Assembly: GCA_030765055.1 (NCBI GenBank)
Contig: CM060958.1
Coordinates: 84,437,494-84,501,493 of the forward strand
Length of the DNA: 64,000 nucleotides
DNA from: Mantis religiosa
Lineage: Eukaryota; Arthropoda; Insecta; Mantodea; Mantidae
Direction: 5' to 3'
The notes under the pieces were generated by a model. It did no database searches. It was not told where the DNA came from and was given only the letters and a program-made list of their open reading frames with translations. The translations under genes were made by a program, and so were the position numbers. Below, piece after piece: positions 1 through 11,383 of this stretch (its first letter is position 1; each line of letters begins with the position of its first letter).

Positions 1-88
1 GTGTTACATCCAGTGTTTCATTTGTGGTTATAACATTTTATAAATATCCTGATGGTGTGAGAGATGCACACTCCCGAAACGTTGATAT

Positions 89-578
89 TGTGAAATTAAA
101 AGTCCAGTTGCACAAACTCAAAATGTTCTTTATTTCCGCCAAATTACAGTTGGTTCACTTATAAATCACAGCAGAATCACGTATCACATACAATTACGCA
201 ACGCTCCAATTACGCAACACTCACAATTACGTACAACTCTCTCTAGAGGACTAAAAACTTCTTTGATACACGTACGCAGTCTTCCAGTCTGTTCGCTAGC
301 ATTTCGCTCTTCACGGCTGCTCGCCAAGAACTGACTGACTCGTCCACTGCAGCCCTTATATAGGAAGATCGCTGTTTCTGGAAGCTTCGTGGCTCGGAAC
401 ATCATCCCGATTGTTCCAGATGTCAGGGGGAGGGGAAAGAGACGGCACAGTGGCTAGTGATGCTTTTCCAATCATCCCCTCAGTGAACGCCACAAGATAA
501 ACGGGTAGGCGTGGTTTGAATGCCTCCTGTCGCCCACCCAGCTGCCAGTCGGTCGTGCCTTCCGATAATTGGGTGACA
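89..578 (-). mobile_element. Solo LTR, Gypsy-like, ATAT target duplication
   Basis: Read on the minus strand the block starts TGTCACCC and ends TTTCACA, the TG...CA ends expected of an LTR. It is flanked on both sides by ATAT (85-88 and 579-582), a 4-bp target duplication. A TATA-like TATATAAGGG (rc of 354-363) and an AATAAA polyadenylation signal (rc of 129-134) lie in the right order for an LTR. The end around AATAAAGAACATTT and GGACTTTTAATT matches the LTR at 11564-12485. No gag, pol or env reading frame lies next to it, so this is a solo LTR left by recombination, or the edge of an element. Insertion at ATAT is known for the Drosophila 17.6/297 group; the clade here is inference. Confidence 0.6.
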
Positions 579-582
579 ATAT

Positions 583-1968
583 CTAATCGTCTTTTCACCT
601 GGCTTGCTGCCCAGAAGAAAGTGAGCATATTCGTCGCCAGGAAAGCTTCAGGTCTTATGTCGTATTTCTGTTTTGAAAACTTGTACATGTAAATAAACTG
701 TAACTCTGTCAAATAAAATGGACGTATTTTGATTTGAAAATATACATACATATATGTTTGAGTACTAAAAGAGCATATTTATTATTAATCAATTAATTAC
801 GCATATAAATTATGTATCTGTATGAGCGAAATATCCAACGAAGATAAGTGCGCCATAAAAATTGCCGACTTTATTTTTAAAACATTTCGAAGCTTGAGCA
901 GTTGGGTAATACGTCAGTATTGCGTCGCATTCTTATGGGTTTGTTTTAAGTTTCTATTCGCTCCCTCTATTGCCCCTAACAACGTATGATATAGTTACAC
1001 CTGCCCTACCCTGTTCATCGGAGTTCAACTTTCGCTGCCTGTATATTATAACCTGCCTGGAAGTTACAACTTGTTTTCCAATATGTTTATTATGATGTTC
1101 TGGTATCAAAGGTATGCGCCGCCCCTGGGTTGTCTTAGTGATTCTCTAATGTATTCCAATTTATTCATATTCCCTGATGCATGATATTCCTGATACGAAT
1201 CCATGTTGTTTCTTTGAAGTGATTTCCATTATTCATTGCAATATTCCTTCCCGTATTGCATCGGATAACATATTGAACGTTGTACGTTCCAGCACAATCC
1301 CCCCACCCCCCATGAGTCAAGTGCGTTTATAGACTGCTGCCTTTGTATATCATCTGGACTGTTGATTTCCTCCTGGTCTTCGATATGTTTTGCCGTTGCA
1401 TGCATTTATTGATAAGGCAGTCTATATGCTAATTGTGTATGGAACACGGCCTTCATGAGTTCGTTTCCGCTTCTAGCTCTTTTCTAGGCTTGCTTCTCTG
1501 TATCATCAATCACACTCCTAAACTTTTATGTTTCTGATTGGCGTACTTCCCTTTCCACATCCTCTCCTGGTCCATCATACTGAAAGCCGTCTGTTATAGC
1601 AGTTCTGTGAAGTGGGCTTGTCAGGTTTTCAACAGAAATTTGGTACCAGCGTGTTTTTTGTTGTATCTAGAGTTTTGTATGGTTATTTTCCGGTTCTCTC
1701 GGTAGTTGCACTCTTTTTCCCCTCTTTGGGCGGAGAAAATTGGCATATTATAACAAATAACTCTAGTTACGGCAAAGCACTTTGTAGTTGAGGCACTGCT
1801 GCACACACTTGTAACAAAACACAACTGATTCGTCATTCACTTACTGAACTGCTGAGTTACAACTCATCACTGACTCACACTTGGTGCTGTCTGTTGAACT
1901 CACTGAAATCTTACTGTGAATTGTGCACTGCAATACTGATTCACAACAAACTTATCAACTTGCACGGC
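583..1968. other. Intergenic or intronic, no feature seen
   Basis: AT-rich unique-looking sequence. The short open frames have no recognisable product and lie partly over the LTR. There is a small C-run near 1301-1311. I see no tRNA-like boxes or inverted repeats. Confidence 0.4.
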
Positions 1969-2435
1969 GATGAGACTATTCAAGATGCCAGTGATAGCTT
2001 ACGGAATTGAGATCGTGTGGGAAACGCTAAAGATCGGAAACCTGATCAGAATAGAAAGAATAAAAGCGATGTTCACGAAGAGGATTACCTCGAGTTAGAA
2101 AAACAGCGCCACTACGGATGGTATATGAAATGAGGGAGACGTACTTCATAGAAGATATACGAGCACAATTCTACTTTCAATCAACAGAAGCACGCAAGGC
2201 CCTAGTAAACATCAGGGAAAGGAAGAAAAGTGAAATCGACCTCGACTTCTACACCTCACCAGCGATGATGGACGACAGATGGACTAGAGAGTGCAACACT
2301 CACCGCCACGTCGCAACACGACTCTACCCAGTTCCTTATGTAGGGCCAGAACACAAGAGACCTGCTCTTGTGGAAAACGAAAACGAATGCTCTCGAATGG
2401 CACAAAACGAATTCTCTAAAGCGGGGAAGTGGTAA
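1969..2435 (+). pseudogene. LINE reverse-transcriptase ORF2, C-terminal fragment
   Basis: Two overlapping frames join into the region downstream of the reverse-transcriptase domain of insect non-LTR retrotransposons. The first frame (1977-2097) reads MPVIAYGIEIVWETLKIG and then a lysine/arginine-rich stretch, ending in a TAG. The second (2118-2435) starts MVYEMRETYFIEDIRAQF and contains RWTRECNTHRHVATRLY, a layout I recognise from recurrent arthropod LINE proteins. A frameshift separates them and nothing of the reverse-transcriptase core lies upstream, so this is a dead 5'-truncated piece. The distal cysteine/histidine motif usual for the family is degraded. The exact clade is not determined. 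SINE B1 begins 20 bp downstream. Confidence 0.6.
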
Positions 2436-2454
2436 GCAATAACGTTTGTTCTGT

Positions 2455-3241
2455 AAGCCGCGCCGTGGCTCAGTGGTTAGAACGATTGGCTCTCACCAAG
2501 GCGGCCCGGGTTCGATCCCAGGCGACCACAAAGTGAGGTTTGTGGTGGATAACACGGCGCTGGGGCGGGTTTTCTTCGGGATCTCCGGTTTCCCCCGCCA
2601 TCTCATTCCATCGGTGCTCCATCTTCATCTCATGTATCATCAGTGTCATCGCCGTAGGGGAAGGGATCCGTCCCTTTCAGCTGCCAAAGTGCGGGCGCTG
2701 CGGACCCTTAGCACTCGTGGTACCTCTGACGTTACTAGAGGAACCTCGGGCCGAACAGCCGAGCCCCTCCTTCGGGAGTTGTTCGGATTGGGATGGCTTC
2801 GAGGGGGCAGTGTGTTCCCGATACCCGTGGGAGATTAGGTACGTCTTCGGACGGGGTTGAGGGAAGCCATTAAGTTTCCGGGTACTAGCCTGCTCAGCTA
2901 GTAGAAGGTGTGCTAGATCACCAGGCGGCCCCACCGAGGTCATATCGGTAGTCTTCACCTTGAGTGTTGACGCGCGTAAGTGGCGTATCCACTTCCGTCC
3001 CGTCTTGTGTCCTAGGACCAGATGGGGGGCTTGTTAGGAAACTAGGTCTTGCCCTACGGAAAGCCCCACGAAGGATGCCGAGCGCCCTTTGGGAAAGCTC
3101 GGATAACTCCCTGGTTGAAAGAGGCCCGGGTCTTATTCCTACGGGTTCAAGGCTAATGGGAGTAGAACCTCTGGACTCAACTGTCATCGCCTGCGGTGCG
3201 GTATGTAGTAAAAGCGGGCGTTAAATACTACATAAGGCATA
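2455..3241 (+). mobile_element. tRNA-derived SINE, family B, copy 1 (interrupted)
   Basis: The head carries pol III boxes: A-box-like TGGCTCAGTGGTTAG and B box GGTTCGATCCC, followed by the family body (2530-2653) and the tail GTAGTAAAAGCGGGCGTTAAA (3206-3226). TSDs TTGTTCTGT (2446-2454) and TTGTTCAGT (3242-3250) match at 8 of 9 positions. The body is split by element J1 at 2654-3181. Without it the copy is about 260 bp, the same size as the intact copy at 45701-45953. Confidence 0.85.
2654..3181 (+). mobile_element. Unclassified retroelement J, copy 1, nested in SINE B1
   Basis: This 528-bp GC-rich block interrupts the SINE body and is flanked by a perfect 10-bp duplication, TGTCATCGCC (2644-2653 and 3182-3191). 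The end reads TAATGGGAGTAGAACCTCTG then GACTCAAC, and is shared with the reverse-strand copy at 8496-8632. I see no tRNA-like boxes, inverted termini or long frame. Variable-length target duplications (10 and 13 bp) plus a 5'-truncated relative indicate retrotransposition by target-primed reverse transcription. It could be a SINE with a non-tRNA head or the 3' end of a LINE. GC content is visibly higher than in the surroundings. Confidence 0.7.
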
Positions 3242-3250
3242 TTGTTCAGT

Positions 3251-4460
3251 CAAGAGGACTGTCCATCAAAACATAGCCATCCGGGAGAGTATGCGCTAAT
3301 GTCCTTCTTGGTAATTCGCATCAACAGTATCTTCTTCTTTCCTGGTTATACATTCCTGTTTCTCCTGATGTAGATAAGTTTTAGGTTTTATATGCTTTCT
3401 AGGGTTTCGTTTCTCAATTTCATTACTCTTTGTGTTGAACCACGGCTTGTTTCTTTTAATGAAGGGTTTGTATAAAATATGAACACATTTTTAAAATTTA
3501 AAATCTTGGTTTTGTTGGATTACATACCAAAACTACCCATATATTTAATACCTACGCCCTTAAAGTGTTAAAATAAAGTTTTATATACCAGGACAATGTT
3601 TAAGAAAATTCAGAAATGTAACGGTCATACAAATTACACCATCCACCAGCAACTCGTAAATGTTCCTTTGTAAGCTGTACGATAATTGATTTTGTGATCT
3701 ATATTATGGTAATTCTAATCAGTGTTTTCCTACAAATCAATAACGTTTTATTTGAAATAGACTGTAAAGAAATTGTTACTTACCAAGATGCTGTAACACT
3801 TCTTTTAAGGTCAAATCCCTCAAGACATTGTTAATATTTTTATAATTATTATTTTAAGGTTATATCAAAATTATTTATAAAATTAGTTAAAAGTTATTGT
3901 AACAATGTTAAAGAGATTAAAGGACAAATGAAAAGAAAATGTGGACTAGCAAGAAAAAATGAGGAATCGCCGTAGCAACGGAAAAATAATGAACGAACTG
4001 GTGAGTAAGATGATAAGATCTATTTAGTATTGAACCAGTGAATAAGTTATTTGTGTAAACTTCGTATGAAATCGACGTATGATATTTCAATTGAATAGAT
4101 AGAAATAATTTTATAACTACGTTGTAAAATATCCTGTAATTTAAATATAAAAGGGAATAAAAGAAAATTAATTTTGTTCAAAAAGTGAAAATCCTTCAAT
4201 ATATTATATATGTGAGTATCGAATATATTTCGTCAGAATTCTACCCGAGATAAGAGCTCCTCAGGCACCGACTGGAGCTTCGAGATAATCCACGAGGATC
4301 AACAATTTCCTACGAAATCTCGCAAGACATAGATTCGGCTTCAGTAAGCTATATTCAGAGATATCTACACATGTCATAGATGAATTTGTTATTAACGAAC
4401 CTAAAAATAAAAATGACACATTTTCAACAAAATAAAGTTAACATGGGAAAATCTAACATA
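3251..4460. other. Intergenic or intronic, no feature seen
   Basis: AT-rich sequence without recognisable coding, tRNA-like or inverted-repeat structure. Confidence 0.4.
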
Positions 4461-4468
4461 CAACTTGT

Positions 4469-4680
4469 AACAAATTACGTATGTTTGTGGTAGACATGAT
4501 GTTCTCGAAGCACCACGATGGGAAGCCTTATGTAGTGGGGTTTGTGGTACTTTATCCCGCTACACGTAGAGAAGTCATATGTAGCCGAGATGTTTTCGTG
4601 GATCCTGGTTGGGGTGATCCTACATCTGCGAAGTTCGTTGGTGAAGATGGTGGGATGATGGTCGTCCCTTCTTAAATCTG
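4469..4680 (+). repeat. Dispersed repeat R, copy 1
   Basis: ACAAATTACGTATGTTTG and the following block to GCACCAC and GGGAAGCC.TATGTAG match 46048-46130 at a clearly better than random level. The small open frame 4481-4675 lies in it, but homology to a frame-broken relative argues against a gene. The family type is unknown. Confidence 0.4.
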
Positions 4681-5260
4681 AAGGTTTTATTCAGATTTGT
4701 TGCTCCGTTCTCATCGCTGCTCCTGTAAACTCAGGTGTGGTCTTGACAAGGGAATTAATTTTTTAAATAAATTCCGAAATAAATCGATGTTGTTTAATTT
4801 TAAAACTCCAAACTTTTAATTCAATTTAAATGCTTTATACCATTCTTCATACCAAACTTTACAAAGGAATTGTATTGCTTTGTTACAATTTTCAGGAAAT
4901 TAATTTTAAATCGGTTTATAATAATACGTCCCGACACTGAATTGTGCATCCGTTCTCTTCAACGTTACCAAGGAAAAATACGCTATCTTTGTTACCCACT
5001 TATCCAATATTATTGATTTTTTTCCCTTTCGTGCTATAACTACCAAACAACTTCTTTCTCATTGGTCCACGTCAATTATAACAACCAATACCAACACATT
5101 GCTCATATCATTTACACAATCATTCCTTTCATGACCCATTGAATTTCACACTTTCATTTCTTACGCATATTAACTTTACCATACCAATCTTTAAACTATT
5201 ATTAAACACATTTAAATATTGCCAATTCTCGGGGCCTAAACTAAAACAACTGTTACAAAC
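4681..5260. other. Intergenic or intronic, no feature seen
   Basis: AT-rich filler between repeat R and mariner 1. Confidence 0.4.
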
Positions 5261-5262
5261 TA

Positions 5263-6539
5263 CGAGGGCTGTTCAATAAAGAATGATCACAAACCTTTTT
5301 TGACAACATAACTTTACTCATCCTCATAATTTTGATGGTCCTTCTCAAAATAGTCTCCCCTGAATGCGATGCACTTGTCCCAGTTTCTGCCAGTCTTCAA
5401 AGACATGCTGGAAACCATTTTTTGAGAGATCCTTCAAAATCGCCTCTGCAGCCTTCACCACTGCTTCTGATGGATAATGCCTCCCACGAAGGCGTTTCTT
5501 CAGGTTAAAGAATAGAAAAAAGTCACATGGGGCTAAATCCGGACTATAGGGAGGGTGAGGAATGCACTTCACGCAACAATATTGACAAATTGCGGCCGTG
5601 CATCATCGTGCTGCAGCATCCAGCCTTCTTCGTGGAAATGTGGTATTTTGCGCCTGATATGGACTTGCAATGTTTTCAGGACATCTCTGTAGTATTGTCC
5701 AGTTACTGATGTGTGTGCAGGTACAACATGCTGATAAACCATTCCATGAATATCAAAGAATGAGATGACCATAGCTTTCCCAGCAGAAGCAAACACTTTT
5801 GCTTTTTTGCGGGGTTGGTGATGGAGATTTCCACACTGAGATTTGCTGTTTGCTCTCAGGATCAAAATGATGTAGCCAAATTTCATCAGCAGTGATTACG
5901 TTTGAAAGAACCTCCTGATCTTCCTCTAACATCAACTTTAACTGCATGCAGAACTGCATGCGCATATCCTTTTGTTCGGGGATCAACAGTCTTGGAACCC
6001 ATCGCGCACAAACTCGTCTCATGTGTAATGTTTCTGTCACCAACGTGTGGGTGGCACCCAATGAGATGTTCAGTATTTCAGAAAGTGATCGTTAGGTAAT
6101 TCGTATATTCTCTCTCACAATGGCAGCGGCAGTGTAGATGTTTTCTTCCATAAGAGCAGTAACTGGAGCACCTTCCTTTGAAATTGTCTCCCCTCTTTAA
6201 ACATTTTAAACCGCCTTCGAGTTGTGCTGTAGGGAAGAACAGACTCTCCATAGGCCTCCTGTAACATTGTACACGCCTCAACTGAAGATTTGTTGAGACG
6301 AAAGCAAAATTTCAAAGCCACATATTGTTCCTCGCGCGTTACCTCCATTGCAGTGATAGGCGATACTGAACATGTCCGAACTTGCCTGGTCCTCGCAGGC
6401 GGGAACCAGGAGTACCAACAATGAAACTACTACGTCGTGTTTGTTTCACATTAAGCTAACAGAATATAATAAGATTAATATTGGTGCGCAAAATTATGAC
6501 CATAAAAAATTATGATCATTCTTTACTGTACAGCCCTCG
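5263..6539 (-). mobile_element. Mariner transposon, family 1, copy 1 (full length, decayed)
   Basis: About 1.28 kb flanked by TA on both sides (5261-5262 and 6540-6541). The terminal inverted repeats begin CGAGGGCTGTTCAATAAAG on the left and CGAGGGCTGTACAGTAAAG on the right. The inside encodes a broken DD34D transposase on the minus strand. Related copies are at 18244-19540 and 55002-55908. Confidence 0.9.
5345..6348 (-). pseudogene. Mariner DD34D transposase, frameshifted
   Basis: The transposase would cut and paste the element at TA sites in the nucleus. On the minus strand the product runs from MEVTREEQYVALKFCFRLN (start near 6348) through a helix-turn-helix region and WVPRLLIPEQKDMR to the catalytic blocks. 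The first aspartate is in ITADEIWLHHFDPESK, the second in LQHDDARPQ (family form HDNARPH) and the third in YSPDLAPCDFFLF. The pieces lie in several frames, so at least three frameshifts or indels break it. All three aspartates remain, but no single frame gives a functional enzyme. The 34-residue spacing, counted in copy 2, places the family in DD34D mariners. Confidence 0.85.
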
Positions 6540-6589
6540 TACAAAAGAAACTTAATCCTGGGAAAAATATAACATTCAGCTGCAAATGT

Positions 6590-6810
<221 letters not shown>

Positions 6811-7888
6811 AAGTAGTAAAAATCTGATCAAATTGCAGTATTAAACTAGTATGTCTGTTCTTTCCAAATAAGGAAAAGCAACACAGTATGATAGAATATA
6901 AATATAACTATTGTAGAAGATGTTTTAATAGAACTCGTTCCGAAATTTTAGCCTCACCTAACAGCTCGGCAATAAAACCTCCTTCGCACCGTAAAGAATC
7001 ACTTTCTTTAGTAATTTGTCACAACAGTACTATTGGAATTTTCGCTCTGCTGGCTTTGAGAACATCAGAAATTTCAGGTACGCAAATAGAAAGTTATAAT
7101 AACAGTTATGGGCACGAACAGGAATCTGTTATGGTGACCTTGGCATACAGAGCAACGCAACTGAGTAGAACTTTCAATGTCAGATAGCATTTTCTACATA
7201 ATAATTGTTAATGGGGTATTATTAAGCACTTGATACGCACAGTTAACCAACGAGGCTGTGCACATTAAATTTGCATTCATAATCCCTCTTTATATCAAAA
7301 TCTTGCCGCTCCTACTAACAACTAGTACAAGGATAGATTTTTTGCTCACCATTAACATCCTAGATCTGCCTTTAGGTCAGGTCAGGTCAGGTATGTGCAA
7401 TGATAATGTGATTTGGAAACAAGCCATGATTTGGAAGTGTCGTAGTTATTGCACACTACAGAATTTCTGATTGTACGATGGAATACATTGTATTTGATGT
7501 TAAATTTTGATGCTGTCTTCGTATAAAATTGCGCTTAGTTCACAATAACAAATCTGTATTATTAGGAGAAAGTTTGCACATGTATTCAAAGCCATACAAA
7601 GCCCGCAGAGCCATCTCAAAATAAACTCAGTTTTTTGTAATCCCTTCAACATTGAAAAGTGCAGTTATTTCGATGGACATGGTCTGTAGAACACTTAGTT
7701 TTATTTCATATTATTAAAAGTTTATCGAGGATCTGCAAAGCCTTTGTACTTGAATATGAAAACATGGAGCTATAAAAGATCATATTTGCGAAGAGGATTT
7801 TGACTTTTGTTTAAATTACCACAGGGCAGAAAGTAGAAAATAAGTGTGAAATAACACCACATGCATTCGATAACTCAAGCAGACCACC
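6811..7888. other. Intergenic or intronic, no feature seen
   Basis: AT-rich sequence. There is a minor tandem GGTCA tract near 7374-7391. The open frames 6888-7187 and 7258-7470 have no recognisable motif or splice context. Confidence 0.4.
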
Positions 7889-7920
7889 CCCCCCCCACAC
7901 ACACACACACACACACACAT
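7889..7920. repeat. C-run plus (CA)n microsatellite
   Basis: A short C homopolymer runs directly into about 13 CA units, just upstream of SINE A1. Confidence 0.85.
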
Positions 7921-7921
7921 G

Positions 7922-8168
7922 CTTGCTTCGGTAGCGTAGATGGTAGCGTGTCTGCCTTACGTTCAAGAGGTCCTGAGTTTGAATCTCGGTTAGGGTGAGT
8001 TATCTTGATAAGGTTTTTTCCGGGGTTTTCCCTTTCTCCTGATATACGAATGTCGGGTAACTCTAAGCTTCGCGGACCCCGGACTCATTTGAGCATCAGT
8101 TCATCCATTTCAACCATCGTCCGACATGACTTAACCTTCGAGGACGTAAATTGAAAAAAAAAAAAAGA
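7922..8168 (+). mobile_element. tRNA-derived SINE, family A, copy 1
   Basis: The tRNA-like head has A-box-like TAGCGTAGATGGTAGC and B-box-like GAGTTTGAATCTCGG. The body has GGTTTTTTCCGGGGTTTTCC and GAGGACGTAAATTG, and it ends in an A-rich tail. The same body is seen at 11576, 30510, 36758, 40611 and 61526. Pol III transcription and LINE-driven insertion are the known behaviour of such elements. Confidence 0.85.
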
Positions 8169-8482
8169 AAAAGAAACACAACCCATTCGCGACCTAGCAA
8201 CCAAAACACAACAAAACAGAAGGAACGAATCCGCCAACACCAAAATATTTTAATGACCCTCAAGTAAGAACTTTTTCCTTGATTTTCGTTATATGTTATT
8301 ATTAAAAGCTCAGATGTTTAGGTTTTAACCCAGTTTTCTTCTCTACTTAATTAGCGAATTTCAATAATTATATTCGCTTCAAGCTTCTTTTTGAAGCAGA
8401 TATGTGAATTTCATTTCACCATTTTCCTTGATTTGCCTTCTTCAAATGAGGAATGTTATTTTCTCATTTAAACTTATTGTAA
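8169..8482. other. No feature seen
   Basis: AT-rich spacer between SINE A1 and element J2. Confidence 0.4.
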
Positions 8483-8495
8483 AATCATGTACACT

Positions 8496-8632
8496 GTTAA
8501 GCTCAGAGGTTCTACTCCCATTAGTCCTGGACCCGTGCCTCCTTTTACCCGGGAGCGATGGATACTCCGGGGCTCTTTCCATAGAGATTTTTTAAAAAGC
8601 CCCCCGCTGAGCACAACGTCAAGACGGGATGG
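8496..8632 (-). mobile_element. Element J, copy 2, 5'-truncated
   Basis: Reverse-complemented, this segment matches the last ~200 bp of element J1, including CCCGTCTTG, GGGGGGCTT and the terminal TAATGGGAGTAGAACCTCTG. It is flanked by a perfect 13-bp duplication AATCATGTACACT (8483-8495 and 8633-8645). The missing 5' part and the long TSD fit target-primed reverse transcription. The small open frames on both strands here are by-products. Confidence 0.75.
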
Positions 8633-8689
8633 AATCATGTACACTAACACTTTTAGTAAGACGGTAAATAAATAATAAATAAAACTCAT

Positions 8690-8960
8690 GGCGTAACAGC
8701 GGGCCAGAACCAGCCAACCGACTGCCGGCCTCGCCAACCGATCAGGGCAGGTCATGTGGTCAGCATCACACACCCCCAGCTGGAAAGTTAGCTTTCTTGA
8801 ACAGGTTTCGCTACCTATCTTAGCTCCTAAATTTTCTCACGATGCTGAGTGGACACCGATCCTACACCCGTGATTTAAAATCCGCAACCCTCAGGGTGCA
8901 TTCCGTGGCAGGAAACCAAAGCACAACGCTCTAGCCTACTACGCCAAGGCGCAAGGTTAC
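8690..8960 (-). mobile_element. tRNA-derived SINE, family H, copy 1
   Basis: It matches 42761-43099: GCTGGAAAGTTAGCTTTCTTGA, CTACTACGCCAAGGCGCA and the block GATTTAAAATCCGCA.CC share layout and most bases. On the minus strand the promoter end reads GCGCCTTGGCGTAGTAGGC, tRNA-like. It is degraded and without an obvious target duplication. Confidence 0.6.
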
Positions 8961-10223
8961 TGCCATTAAATACATCCCTTGCAAAAATTAAGATAAATTG
9001 CTGTTTTATATCAACAGCAATACTCCGGTTAGAAATTAGTACAACCTTGCCACTTGATGCTTTGAACACTAATGGCGATAATGTATTCGGAAAAGAAATA
9101 TCTGAATTTCTGGGAGTTACATAATCGTTTAAGCTGCAAGAAGGAACTTGTGCTCAATCTGGTTTTAAAGATATGAAAGTCATAAAATCAGTATCATAGG
9201 TAGAAAAGTATACGAGAAAATTACCCCAGAATCTGCTGCATTGGCACCTAACTTGTACCTCCAAAGATTTCATGTTCAGTTGAAGTTTTGCTTCATTTAA
9301 GAATGAGGTACCTGACAATAGGTAATATTTTCAGAAAATGTGCGTGCTTATCTACTCCAATGCCAAAAAATAACGTAAAATAAGCAATAAAATCTATTAT
9401 CTTCGTGTTTTTATTGATATCTTTGATAAAGGTAACTTTTATGAGCTCGTAAATCCTGTGCAAACCTAAGGGAAAATGTAAAATTATTGCTGCCTGAAGT
9501 TAGAAAATAGCTTAAGCACAAAAGAATCTTAAAATAAAGATTTGAAATTCTTTAGTTATTATTGAATTTGTTTGCAGGAAAGATGATGTCCAGCTAAAAT
9601 TAGAAATTAATCAACGTTTTATAATTAACAACTGAGAAGGTTATTTCTTTGGATGGTCGCAGAGTATATCTTCTCCAAGGCTTAACTTGGCTGCCTAGGA
9701 GTGAGAAATTAAATGTTTATCGCTTATAAGCTCATTGTTAGTCTTTAGATCCATATGTTATCCAAGTTTGTTGGTACTGGAAAGTGCCAGTTTTAACATT
9801 CTACTAGATTATCTGAAAATCTATCAGCTATATCTGAAATAACATTGTCTAGCATTTGAATGTAAATAGATATTTCTCAGTGATTTAATATAGGCCCCCA
9901 ATTATCACTAGAGTTGATGGGTATTAGCTTAATCTCTGAAACCTAGGAACCAATTTTTTCACCATTGAAAAATCCAAATATTTCTATGAAATAACATCTA
10001 ATTTTGTGTCATCAATTTCTAAAATAAAGGATTTACACAGCTGATTCATATTTTCTTTACTAATCTTGTGTCCAGTTTCTTAAAATGTCATTTGAGCTTT
10101 ACTATGTTGCAATGTGTATTTTTGTATTACGGTTTTCCTGGGTGAGGAAGGGCGCTCGCCCCTGTATCCCTCCCCTTGGGCGTTTCTAAAGCTGCACGAA
10201 TTAATCCAATTTTGTCATTATAT
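8961..10223. other. Intergenic or intronic, no feature seen
   Basis: About 1.26 kb of AT-rich sequence with no long frame, tRNA-like boxes or terminal repeats. Confidence 0.4.
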
Positions 10224-10862
10224 GGAAATTGTTATTTCACACTAGCCGTGTGTAGGATGAAGTATGAAAAGGTAGTTCCAGACTGAAAAATTCAATGCCA
10301 TAGCCGGGATTTGAACTACGAATCTTCCGGTCTCCGTCCAGCTGCTCTTAACCATTGAGCTGCCATGGCCAATGTGCCAGCATGACAATAAGTTCTCCAA
10401 CTGGATCATACTTTTCCCGGTAAACTACTAGGAGTTCTTGAGACAACTACCTTCATTGTGACTTACTATGCTTTATAGTTCTGACCACTATTAGGTCCAT
10501 TAATGGAAATTATTTCACACTAGCCAGTCTGACTCTACCTTTGCATAATTCGTCCTACATACGGCTAGTGTGAAAGAACAATTAATGTCCTTTAATTGCC
10601 TAATAGTGGTTTGAATTATAAAGCCCGGGCGTTAAAGTACTTACAGCATAGTAAGTCGCCATTAAGGTAGTTGTCTCATGTATTTATGAGAACTCATAGT
10701 AGTTTACAGAGAAAACACGAGTCAGTTGCAGAACTTAATGTCATATCTTCATGTTCGCCATGGTAGCTCAATGTTTAAGAGCAGCCGGACGGAAACCGGG
10801 AGATCCGTGGTTCAAATTCCAGGCATGGAGGTGAATTTTTCAGTCTGAATCTACCTTTCCAT
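10224..10862. mobile_element. Inverted-dimer SINE, family C, copy 1 (~640-bp palindrome)
   Basis: The left arm 10224-10499 and right arm 10586-10862 are imperfect inverted copies. Each contains a tRNA-like module: B-box complement GGGATTTGAACTACG with GAGCTGCCATGG on the left, and GCCATGGTAGCTCAATG with GTGGTTCAAATTCC on the right. The left end carries TTTCACACTAGCCGTGTG. The centre (10500-10585) holds a short internally deleted relative ending in GGCTAGTGTGAAAG. Arms have diverged, so this is an older copy than 38738-39149. Confidence 0.7.
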
Positions 10863-11299
10863 TACCCTTATAATTTAGAAAGGCAGTTTTCGTCTGCAAT
10901 CTTCCTGTTATTTGAATTTTATATCATTGGCCAATCTTTTATATACAGTTAGAAAATTAATTTTGTCTTTGAATGTTGGAATCAGATCTTGTTTCTAACA
11001 AAGAAAGAGACGCGTGAGTTTATATTTAGTGGTCCAATTAGCCCAACCTTCACAGAATTATCAGATTCGTATTTATTTATCTACGTCTGAATCTCCATAA
11101 CAACCATTGTAACATAAATTGTAACTTATGCTCTAAAAGGAGGCTCTATATGTAAACTACCTTGACTACTTCCTCTACTCCTTAACTATACTGAGTACGA
11201 GGAAGAATTTTTGCATTCCCTTAAAATACTGGTTACCGGTATCTCACCGGAAGTACATGGTTTCTTGCTTCCTGAATCCAGAAAAACCATTTGAAAGTT
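10863..11299. other. No feature seen
   Basis: AT-rich spacer between the palindrome and repeat L copy 2. Confidence 0.4.
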
Positions 11300-11319
11300 G
11301 CGTGTGTGTACGTTTGTGT

Positions 11320-11383
<64 letters not shown>

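Noticed and set aside
2446..3224. Several GC-rich frames on both strands
   Set aside because: They lie wholly in SINE B1 and element J1; GC content alone opens frames.
5261..6541. Bacterial insertion sequence
   Set aside because: Ends, TA duplication and DD34D layout are mariner; surroundings are eukaryotic.
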